A stretch of DNA of 64,000 nt from Calycina herbarum (lineage: Eukaryota; Ascomycota; Leotiomycetes; Helotiales; Pezizellaceae): contig LLEY01000032.1 of NCBI GenBank assembly GCA_001414485.1, forward strand, positions 124,001 to 188,000. The letters run 5' to 3'. A program made the translations under genes and the position numbers. Below are positions 23,378-33,511 of the stretch, one piece after another. The notes under the pieces were generated by a model. That model saw only the letters and a program-made list of their open reading frames with translations, had not been told where the DNA came from and ran no database searches. How positions within the stretch are numbered: the stretch's first letter is position 1; each line of letters starts with the position of its first letter.

Positions 23378-24106
23378 GATTTTGATTAACACTTAAAAAC
23401 CCCTGATTACTTTCGCTGGTGTCACATGTTGCCCTCCGAAATGTCGATTGTAGTAGTATCGATGTTGTTTCCAGTTTGTTACCAGGGTGTCGGAGAAGGA
23501 TCAAGTAAGAATCCCGAGCTTTACTCTTCGTACAACCCCTCCCTTCTATTATCTCAGATGTTCCAGACAATGAAAGTCATTCTTCGAGAACGTTTAGAAG
23601 ATTTGAGAAGTCGAGTTCCCGATTCTTCTAAACGTTGGCAGAAAAGGAATGTAATTGTCTAGACTATTTTGCACAATTGAAACAAAATGGGTGTACGCAG
23701 AGCAATTCCCAGATGTCTTACATAGTTTAGTAGTCAAAACCTCGTTTGGTAAACTTTATTTTCTAAGCTTGTTGACACAATAAACACTATCAAGCGTAGA
23801 TGGAGTCAAGAGAGTTCACGTTGCAATTCTCGATTAAATTCACTACACTTGATAACTGCTCTTTTTTAATCGCTGTGTAGAGCCCCGGTAATTGAGCGAA
23901 TTCAGTGGGGCTAACAATGTGACTCACTTGTCATTTCAAGAGAAAACACCATAAAAACGATACTTTGAATAGACAAAGCATTCCGATTTCCAAGTCTTCC
24001 TTCATTTTTCGCGGACTGCCTGATTTCATCCTGACGGAGACTATTCGAACATCACATTTTTGCCGCACGCTTTCCCAATTCATCATCCCTTGTCGCCACC
24101 ACAAAT

Positions 24107-24562
24107 ATGAAGCTTCTCTGCACCAAGTTACTCAGACGATGGCATGGCATCCTAAATCTCACAAGACAAAAGCCCTCTTGGTACAGCGACCGACTCATGG
24201 AGGAAAGACGGGAAGCGGAGGAGGCGAACACATTCATTGAAAACCTCAGTGAGACATCAGATGTCTTCTTTTCAATCATTCGAGCCGAGTATGATGGGTT
24301 TCCGGTTGGAGAATTGCCGCCATTTACGTATCGTCACCTACTAGTCTACGCTTACATGCTTGGAAAATTTACATCACGTTGGACATTCTACCGAACAGCA
24401 GCATACATATGTAATGCTCCTCAGTGCCATTTGGTGTCTGAAGTCATCAACCCCAAGAAGGATCATAAACTGGATGAAGTTGCCTCACGCCACCAAATTG
24501 ATCCCATCGAATTCAAGCGAGTTGGCCGTCGACTTCGGAGGGTATGGCCACTTTTTCCATAA
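24107..24562 (+). CDS. Hypothetical protein, 151 aa, single exon
   Basis: An uninterrupted frame runs from an ATG (MKLLCTKLLRRWHGIL...) to TAA. The composition is protein-like: a basic amphipathic N-terminus, then an acidic and helical stretch (residues 29-60, MEERREAEEANTFIENLSE), then PPFTYRHLLVYAYMLGKF and a basic C-terminus (FKRVGRRLRRVW). No signal peptide, membrane helix or catalytic motif was recognised. It stands alone next to the transposon-scarred island, which fits a lineage-restricted gene. I believe similar small proteins occur in related Leotiomycetes, but cannot confirm it here. Confidence 0.6.
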   Translation: MKLLCTKLLRRWHGILNLTRQKPSWYSDRLMEERREAEEANTFIENLSETSDVFFSIIRAEYDGFPVGELPPFTYRHLLVYAYMLGKFTSRWTFYRTAAYICNAPQCHLVSEVINPKKDHKLDEVASRHQIDPIEFKRVGRRLRRVWPLFP

Positions 24563-26558
24563 GGGTGTGCTGGGGATTACGAGCGAGAGAAATTTATGGA
24601 ATGCATAGAGAAATGACTTTGGATTTCTCAATGCCGGTAACTCCCATCTGTGTCTGACAAATCGAACGTGTGCTAAACATGTAACAGTTCACCATCTTTA
24701 CACCAAGGAGTGATGTCAATCGGGCAAGAAAGAATCACCGTATGGGTGACCTGGTTAACACAAAAAAATGTATTCAGATTTACAGAAATAGAACCTCTCA
24801 ATTGTTGTTGATAAGATGTTGTCCGTATGTGAAAGTGACTTGAGCGACGCGGCCAATGAAAACCTCCACTCGGCATGAGCCGAATCCGAGGGCTCCGTGA
24901 CAACCTTGCTGTAACTAACAGTATTCTCCGTAAAATTTTAATGACAACTTCAAAGTTCAATGCTGCACGACACATAGTGCGGAATAGTCCGAATTCCTTA
25001 GCTTCCACAAGATCTTTGTCATTTTGTGAGGTGGAACCTACCGGTATCATATCTCATTGCCACAGTACGGCAGTTTAGGAACTAGTCATAAGCTCATCGT
25101 TCTCTCGTACTTCTACACCATTTCGAAGAGAACACCAGCGTAGATGATGTTACGTTTTAACTAAAATCAGATGCCATACCCAACCGTAGCCCCAACGCCG
25201 TAAGTCTTTACAATTTCCTCTTTACGACTTCATCTCATGAGAATTATGACGCTATCAGACTATACCACAGGAGCAGGATGCAAAGGAATTTCTAAAAGTG
25301 CCCTTTCCACAAAATTTGCGTGCGTCATACAGTGATCATGAATTTCGTGGAAGAGCTGGTGATATTCTCTTCACGGATAGCGGCATCTCCCCTGCAAAGT
25401 TGAAGTTGTTGAAGGCTATATTTGGCCCATTTTAAATTAAAAAGACGATTTATGGTACGTGCCTAGCCCTATTCTTAAGGTTTAGAGGGACAGGTTCAAA
25501 AGATGGACAGGGTCAGTCAGTCTATGAGTTGACCTGAGCTTTCACTCTTTTCCGCTGTCACTGTCTTGGCATGCACCCCTCAGAATCGCGATCATACAGT
25601 CTGGAACTCCTTCTGGTTAGCCAAAGAATGAAACTGCTTGGGTATTAGTCCACGGCGTATCTCTGGGAAGCTCAGCGCGGGTTTATTGTTTCATAAATTT
25701 TGAAAAGATTGAAAGTGATATGCGAATTTGCGTGGAAGCAAAAAAACATTGGTTTGATAAAGTATCAACATGTTTATGCTTCTATATAATTCTAAGCCAT
25801 CCCCCAAGAGTTTTGAGGCTTTTCCGAGGTTGTTCTAAACATTTGCTATAAATGCTGATTTGTTTTCATTCTTGCTCCTGTATTGCTTGCAAGTACTAAG
25901 ATCTCAAAAAAATAAATTGTCTATTTTACCGCAATGGGTTTATGAAGGGGTTGGCCTTATGGCTATGGCAAACCTTTGGGTTTTTTATTGTGAATGACTC
26001 AACCTCCCAAAGTTCCCATTGAATCTCGTCTCATCTTTCCGAAGTTGAATGTAGGGCTGGGGGCTACCAGTATATTTTCTCCCGAATTGGGAAATCATTC
26101 TAGAATAACTTGGCGACCTATAGTGGGCTGAGTCTCGTTTTGGACATTTTTCTAGAAGGAATCCGTATCCGGTCACCTGTGATCGACGGCCTCCCAGCAT
26201 ATTTTACTTAACTCGAAACTCGCTTAACGTAAATGCACCGGCATCTTGTGGGGTATCCTAGTTTCTAAACTGTCACTTGTCATAACCCCGCAGTCACGTA
26301 TGGTTCGTGCTGGTTCAAAGAAGAAGATGGAGATTTATGTCGCGGGAACTCCGTCTCGGCTCCCAACTTGGGGATATGCTCACGAACTGGAAAATAGTAT
26401 TAGTATGGAGCTTCTCGCAATGAATTCTTTTCTCTCCATCGCCTTCGATCTCACTTTCCTTGTACAGTTTGGTTTTTTCCTTTCGGTTTCTTTCAGTCAC
26501 TCACTTCGACAACTTCTACACTCGTTTCCAGAAAGTTTGTACTTTTTCCAACTACACA
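24563..26558. other. 2-kb intergenic, no gene seen
   Basis: There are only short random ORFs on both strands and no clear repeats. The last 80 bases (TTTCTTTCAGTCACTCACTTCGAC region to ACTACACA) look like a pyrimidine-rich leader of the gene starting at 26559. Confidence 0.5.
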
Positions 26559-28006
26559 ATGTCTTCTCTCATCAGCACTATCGCCTTAATGGCTACCGCA
26601 TTTTCCTCCGTCGCCTCTAGGGCTCCAACTGCTTCGCCGTCTGCAAGAACTCCCTCGAGCAGCTGTAGCAGACTCAAAAATTATTCTCGCTCCCATCTCC
26701 AGCACTAAAACATTCTCAATCCCTGCCGATTCCCTCCAGAAAAGAGATGCTTCTGTCATCGCTCGACGAAGCACCTTCCTTGTCCCATCGACGAATATTA
26801 CTCTCGACTTCCAATCAGTTGGTACCAACTCAATGATGCTCGCTCAAATCAACGCAACAATGAAACATCCTTCAGTTCTATTGGAGGATATAGATTCTGT
26901 TACTAAGGTTGACTACTCTGCTAAAAGTGTGAACGTCACATTCGGAAACGCTGCCGTTTACGAAGAGAGTCTTACAGCTTGGCCAGCATCCTCTTTCATT
27001 TTGTTCACAAATCATTTGGGGGATTGTGATGTGATAACGAGCGTGGTCTTTACGTTGTTGACAAAATGACTTTTGACGCCACTACACATACCATCATGGC
27101 CGCAACAACCAAGTCCACATTCGAGAACTCCAGTGATGATGTGGATGTTGTTTTTACCAAACCAATCACAGCTGCCAAGCGTGGTGTTGTCACTTCAACT
27201 TTCCTTGGTGACTTGCCAGGAACTGTCATTTTCAATGACAATCCGACCACAAAGACTCTCAGCATCTCAGTTGAAAGTCCAAAAATTGGTGGATCCATCG
27301 CTCTCAGTGGACATCTGAAATATAATTTCTTCAATGCCAAGGCAAGCAAGTTTTCTGTTGACTTGGATATGACCATGGCAGCTTCTGCAAATGTCAAGTG
27401 GTTGCGAGAGTTGCATATGATAACGATGTCTACTCATTCTCCCCAGCCGACATTTCTGTCTCCGCTTTCAGCATTCCTGGTATATTGGATGTCGGACCAC
27501 GTCTTGAATTCGCTCTTGGTGTTGAAGTTGCTGTTTCTGGCCAAGTCGAAATCTCAGCAGACCTCACTGCCGACCTTGCAGTCGGACACGTTCAAGTTAC
27601 TTTCCCTGACAGCAAGAACACTGTTGCTACAGGGTGGACTCCAAAATACACTCACCAAACCAACATTCCAGCAAAAATCGACGCACAAGTCAACCCTTAC
27701 GTCGAATTGACCGCTGCTATCGGTGTTAACTTCCTCGGTGGTTTGCTTGATCTCTCATCTGGTGTTAGAGCGAGACCACAACTCATCAACGACTTCAGTC
27801 TTAACGGCAAATTCGACACCAGCAACACCGGAAATGTTACCATTCCAGCATCAACTGATGATACTTGTGTCAATGGGCTGTGGTACTCCAGCGCTTTTAC
27901 TTTCGGAGTCACTGCATTTGTTACCCAATTCTATGAGTTGGAACTTTATAGACTTGATGTTCCTATCTACGAGTCTGGATGCTGGACTTGGGCCAAACCT
28001 TTGTAA
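26559..28006 (+). pseudogene. Secreted-protein gene broken by three frameshifts
   Basis: The gene opens with a signal peptide (MSSLISTIALMATAFSSVAS). The coding signal then continues in three other frames: a +1 shift between about 26625 and 26680 (into ...ADSKIILAPISSTKTF), a one-base loss near 27031 (GDCDV then DNERGLYVVDKMTFD), and a one-base loss near 27397 (AASANV then VARVAYDNDVYSF). It ends ...IYESGCWTWAKPL at 28006. Joined in principle it would be a secreted protein of about 480 aa, with a beta-rich middle and a Cys-containing end (DDTCVNGLWYSS, ESGCW). No splice signals explain the shifts, and there are no other in-frame stops. That means either recent inactivation or errors in the sequence. 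The family is not recognised. Confidence 0.7.
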
Positions 28007-28828
28007 GCTATTTTGGAGTTTTGTGGACTTGAGGTTCCAATTTTATGAATCACGATTTGGGATACCGGGACTGCGATACTGGGATAGATTGAGGCACTGG
28101 GGAATGGTCAAGGCAGGCACTGTACAATATATATTAGACAGCGGTCATTTTTTAGTTATTAATTAGATAACACCTGCAACGTCATGCATCTGTCCAAAAA
28201 TCTGGTGACTATACTCAATTTCCCACTGGCGCTGATTCTCCCCCAGCGTTTTGCACGAGCCAGATAATCATTACCGCGTACACCATTGAGAATTGTCGTG
28301 ACATTCAAACACAATTACACAAATCTTCGAGAATATTTACAAATTCTCCGAAATAAATCTTCTCTTTTAATTTAGTGATGCTCACATAACAAGTTGATTA
28401 CACAAGAATTGAAAGACCGGGGTATAGAGCAGTTATTGAACCTCTTATAATTATATTGCCCTGCTAAAGTTTTGATGATATGTAGCAATGGTAAAAACGC
28501 TATTCAGATATATCTAGAGCAATACTGACAAGAGCATGTCGAGTAATTGGAGTGTCAAAACAAGAAATCTCCACCTCCACGGAGAACACTGAATAATTGA
28601 GCCTTTAAGAAGGATTCCAGTAAACTAGGAGAAGGAAACAGACTTCAATTTCATACTAAAACGTAAAATTTTACATGCCCCCAAACATTTAAGAACTCGG
28701 ATGACATGGAACTGCTCCAAAGATTTCATCGAAGTACCCAGGCCAATTACACACCAACGAACAAATCACATTTCATACACAGCAACCTCCATCCAATTCA
28801 GTTCTCGTGATTCGTGAATATATCCCAG
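28007..28828. other. Intergenic between convergent genes
   Basis: This is about 820 bases, AT-rich, and carries the 3' ends of both flanking genes. No ORF or repeat of note was seen. Confidence 0.5.
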
Positions 28829-29416
28829 TCAAACTTTTACGAATTCCCAAAGTGACCCTCCAACTTCCCTCGTCGGTTCATTGGGCACGCCACCCATCTC
28901 CGTCTGTATCAATGTTCCGAACTCCCCCGTATCCATCTTCCAAAGTTTCCACCAATGTATATTCAACAACAAGTAACCACCCTCAGGACATTTTCTGGCA
29001 CAAAACTGCTCCCAGCCTTCGTGATGGGGAGCCGTTGCGCGAAATTTACCACCGTTATCATGTCCTAAATAGGTTCCCGAAACCGTATTTTCAAAGCCTA
29101 GCCAACCGTCCTTCTCGACGCACTTCCATTGCCAACCTCCTCCTTCGACAGCCTGCTCTTTCAATTGAAGAGTGCCGTTTGCCAGGGTGAGAATGTGATG
29201 TTTGTGATAGGAGCGTATCATGTATGTTGAACCGGGCCAAGGAATGTCATCGCTAGCTTTTGGGGGGTTTGGGGTTTCGTCGAAATAATCGCTAAAAGAG
29301 GTATGCGTTGGTGTATTTGCTCTCGTGGACGAGGATGAGGTAGTAGTAGATCCTTCGAAATATTTGGCTTTGGTCATGGTGATGCCGAGTGTTGGTTGTC
29401 TTGTGGTTATGGTCAT
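28829..29416 (-). CDS. Beta-trefoil (actin-crosslinking-like) fungal protein, 195 aa
   Basis: A single exon starts at the ATG at 29416 (MTITTRQPTLGITM); the frame is open further upstream but without an ATG. After a Ser/Thr-rich disordered lead (about 60 residues) comes a compact domain with WPGSTYMIRSYHKHHILTLA, KCVEKDGWLGFENTVSGTYLGHD, HHEGWEQFCARKCPEGGYLLL and a C-terminal WEFVKV. This Trp/Gly pattern is that of a widespread fungal family usually annotated as fascin- or RICIN-like beta-trefoil. No signal peptide is present, so it is probably cytosolic. The ligand is unknown. Confidence 0.75.
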   Translation of the reverse strand: MTITTRQPTLGITMTKAKYFEGSTTTSSSSTRANTPTHTSFSDYFDETPNPPKASDDIPWPGSTYMIRSYHKHHILTLANGTLQLKEQAVEGGGWQWKCVEKDGWLGFENTVSGTYLGHDNGGKFRATAPHHEGWEQFCARKCPEGGYLLLNIHWWKLWKMDTGEFGTLIQTEMGGVPNEPTREVGGSLWEFVKV

Positions 29417-31289
29417 GGTCGGGTTTCTTTCAAGGGAGTGGTTGATGGTTGTCGAATAAAAGATCGTTTGCCTTTTTTGTTGAAGCAAAGAAGAGAGCCC
29501 CAGAAAGAAACCAGAAGAGAAGTTGTAACATTGTGGGTGGCTGAGTTGCGATATCTGTTTGCCAGCTTCAAGGTCGCCGTAAGGGTCGGGTCGCTAAGCG
29601 CCGTCCGTTTGCAATGTGAGTGGGGAGCAAACATACTCGGCATGGATGCCTACATGTGACGGATTTTCCCCCACGAGGCTTTCCCCTCTATACCTTGTTT
29701 CTCTCAGCTCATGGTTGGCAAGGTAAAAAGATTGAAGATAGCAGTTGCAAGAAGCGAGAAAGGGGTGGCCATCTAATTGTCTCCAATTATGATAATATTC
29801 CTGACTTTAATAGAATTATATCAACGACTTTAGTCTCAGCCACAATGCATATTAACTCTTGTGAAAGCGTTTGGTATAAAACTAGGAAGTTACCTTCTGA
29901 GTGCTGGTCACGTGCCTATTGTAATCGTACCCAGCTGCCTACGTCCTTATGATTCAAAACTCATGAAAGACTTTGGCCTCTTGTTCATAATTATTTGATC
30001 AGAAACAGCGATTGCAGATTTGGTTCAAAACGTCACGTCTATGTCATGTGATGGAATTGAAGAAATTAGAAAACTATCATCCTGTGTTTGGGGACATTAA
30101 AAAATTTTCCCCAGTGAAATTTGAGTTACATTAGTTGTGCAAACTCAGATTCCCTACCTTGTGTGTCAAGAATCACGTGAAACACGAGATAGGGTACGAG
30201 AGTACGAGGGCTAGTCGAGTAAGCTGGAAAGTGGAACTGGCACTGTAATCAAAGGAGACAGAAAAACTCAACACAGATTTTCAAATGTTTGTTGATTGAT
30301 TTTTGATAAATAAGCAACGAGTACAGAATACTCCTTTCTCCCTAATTCCCCTTCCCCGCACCAAGCCCTATCTCCACCAATAAAAGTTAAGAATACAGAT
30401 ATATAGAATACATCTCCAACAAAAGAAAAAGAGAACCCGGAACCTATTTTGTAAATGCGATCGCCACTAGATAGGAAAGAAGATCCCAATAACTCCTCCA
30501 GAAATGCAAAGCGAATGTGTGATCAAACTCCTCCAAATGCGCGAACAAAAACCATGTCCAAAATATATATGCAATAAGACCATCCAATAGAAGGAGGTAA
30601 CCCCATGACGAGTAAGAAAAGGTAAAAGTGGGTTGTCAATGAGGACGAGCGCGTATGAAAAATATGCAGGACAATAATAAATAACCCATCCCTTAAAAAT
30701 ATATAAAATAGAAGTAAAAAATAACAAGGTGGTATTCCTTGTGATGGTGGAAATGAATACGCAACTTATATGCACACCCCTTTCCCAGTGAAAATTCCGG
30801 GTAAAATATCATTTACGAGGCCTTGAAGGATTGGAGGTGTGGCGGGGGTTTGATATGCAGGAGAGCTCAAACACCGATGAGCTAGATTGTTGGCAGGAGA
30901 AACATTGAATTGCACGAGAGTCTCGCAGAATTCTGCCCATTTGGAATCGTTCGAAACTTGACAATCAATGATGTCAATTGATCACTGTGTTGTGTGGGGT
31001 TTGAAGTTGGGCTGCGGATGAGGCGTGGTGGGGCGCGTATCCTGGGCGGAGACGTAAAAATCCTTTGGGCACGTCAAATTTAACGTGAACGAGAAGGATC
31101 CTCTCCTCGTGATGGAGCACGAAGGATTCTCTTGTCAAATGTCTGAGTTCTCTTGCTTGACTGTTTTCGTATAATTCCCAAAAACGTGATTGCGAAGGAT
31201 GACGAATCTGGAAGCTCTCGTGAAATCACATCCATGAGTTATTGGCACGTCTCAAAAACCGTAATGCTGTTTTCCTCTCTTGGTCGCGT
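29417..31289. other. Intergenic, no gene seen
   Basis: This 1.9-kb stretch holds the promoter of the trefoil gene and the 3' side of the pepsin-like gene. The segment 30250-30780 is AT-rich with short hydrophobic random ORFs on the minus strand. Nothing supportable was found. Confidence 0.5.
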
Positions 31290-33511
31290 TCATATCCAGG
31301 TTGGCTTTTTGCTGAAATTTAAGCGATCTTTTCCAACTTGTTCTCGAGCTGGCAATTCGCAAACGAATTCTGTCTTCTCCTCATCTTTGGATTTCGAGAC
31401 AACAATTGGTTTTGGCATAGCAGTTGCTTCGAAAAAAGGCAACGGTTCCAATTGCGAACCCCTGATATGTGAATTCCTGTCGCCCATAATGGTTGGCTCA
31501 TAGTCCATTGGGAAATCAACAGCACTAAATGCCATACTCCTAGTTCCAAATGGCATTGGTGCACCGAATCCGGAAATGGTTTGTGTTTCAACTGGATCGT
31601 ATTCTGATTGATAAAATGAGGTTGGGGAGTCTGGACGTGGAGGAGGTTCTTGATCCCAAAGAGAGGAGGGCGAGATAGATTTTGCGTGCATGGAACGGTC
31701 GTGCATGGAAGACCCAAGATAAGTCGAGGGAGGGTATGGCGATTGCGGTGGTTGAGCAAAACCTCGCATTGATGATTCGGATTGATGGCGCTCAGCTTCT
31801 TCTAGCTTTGTTTTCTTGTGATGACGACGGCCCATGATAATCGAAACAACAATGACTGCGATAAGGACAACACCCCCAATACACCCAGAAACGATTGCGG
31901 CGATGTTCAAAGGTGCGTGTGCAGCGGTTGCACCAGGAGGTACAACGCCGCTTGGTAGGATAGCAGTGACATTGGATGCCTTCGCGTCCCAATTCCTTTG
32001 GTGCACGGAAAAGGTTGAACGTTCGTAATCTGAGATGATGTATCTACGAAAATTAGTTATGAATTATGGGAGTTGTAGGAACAACATACGCTTCTTGAAG
32101 AAAGGTTCTACCAAGGGTGATTTGACTCGCATTCGCTGCTCTTTTAAGAGGAAAATAGTGCGTGAGAGTCTTGACTAGAGGTGGCTTTGCAATCAAATCA
32201 AAAGCCTGATATGGAAGGGCAATATCAATCAGAACCTTTGATGTCGAATTTGTGAGTGTAAATGCCACAGTAGGGTTCATGTCTGCAATCTTTTTGGTCA
32301 ACTTTGCATCGACCAGATACAGTTGACTCTCTTCATCCCATGTAATTCCGAACGCATCTTCAAACAGCTTGCAAACTTCGATTGGTAGCCACATATATGG
32401 TGTCGTAGAATCGATGAATGCTGAGAAAGAGGAGGGGCTTAATGTTCGATTTCCAGTACTAGTAGCCAAGGTTATTTTGTTGACGTTGATTGTGAGATCC
32501 TGCGTTGTCTGATTATTGAAGCTGACCGAAAGGGCGTTTGGAACATAAAGAGAAGTATCGTGTCCTCCAAGAGTCAAGCTTCCTGGGTTTGGTTTATTGT
32601 TTCGATAGTTGTTACCCGCGGTATATCCATATGAGAGCGAAGGAATTTGGCCAATATTCTTTAAGGACAGCATATAACTTATGGCCGGAGCTGAAGTATC
32701 TGCGAAGCTCGTCGACAAAGGACTTAAGCCAATCATGCCCATGTAAAAGTCCTTGGTTGTAATCCCACCCACAACCTGACCAGAGAGAGAAGGCAAAGTG
32801 CCCGAGGAACCCAAAGAGACGTTATCGTAGCCGTACGATAAACTCGCAGCCTGCCCATAGTTTGATCCAATCGAAGCAGAAAATCGTCCATCGGCGGTTT
32901 TGGTATTGTTTATCCTGAAACAAACAAAGAGTTAGTACATCGGGTATGAACAGACGAGGCAAGTAAGAAGGAAAGTAAGCCTCAAGTGTCATGTGAACAT
33001 CCAGCTCATATGGAGCTTCATGCTCAACACTCAGCTTACTGTCATGCTATGCGTTGACTAAAACCGAAAGCAGCCCAAAATTCCGAAACCAAAAGAAAAT
33101 CGGACTTACCATGATGGAACATACCACGACGTGGTAGCACTGGTGTTGAACAAACCGCCTCGATTATCAGCACATTCAGGAGCATCTGTCGAGAGGCATC
33201 CATCTGGTAGAACAACCCAAGGTTGATTGCTGGCCGTCGAAGCCAAAACTCTCATGTTTTGTGGGGGTGATCCAACACTGAGCACAAAACTCGACCAAGG
33301 ACCATCGATTCCATCCCTAGATCCCGTTAATGAATCACTTTTTGAAAACTTTGAGGGGCAAGACATACCATGTTGGACTTGCTGGAACAACAAGGGGAGC
33401 AGCATCAGCCCTAGATTCCAATGAAGAGGAAAGAGCAGCAGCTAATAAACCTGTAGGGAGACCAAGAAGGTTAACAACTACAAACGCCGGGAAGGCATTC
33501 CAGGACAACAT
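31290..33511 (-). CDS. Membrane-anchored pepsin-like (A1 fold) protein lacking the first catalytic Asp
   Basis: Exons 33511-33369, 33316-33110, 32914-32090 and 32043-31290 join to 642 aa. The signal peptide is MLSWNAFPAFVVVNLLGLPTGLLAA. The A1 fold is clear: VGSPPQNMRVL before the first active-site loop, GMIGLSPLSTSF and SLTLGGHD between lobes, and FSAFIDSTTPYMWLP at the second. In the first loop the expected D-T-G-S is S-T-A-S (residues 74-77), so the first catalytic aspartate is absent; the second aspartate (D285) remains but with STT instead of TGT. A single membrane helix follows (about residues 439-462), then a long cytoplasmic Pro/Ser-rich tail of about 180 residues. It is probably a non-peptidase wall sensor or binding protein, related in layout to yapsins and to fungal aspartyl-like proteins. 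Function is inferred. Confidence 0.88.

Larger units (their letters stand above)
22453..24106. other. Intergenic repeat island
   Basis: This spans an AT-rich, transposon-scarred segment (22650-23400, itemised separately) and about 700 bases of ordinary unique DNA before the hypothetical gene at 24107. Composition changes sharply at about 22650. Confidence 0.7.
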
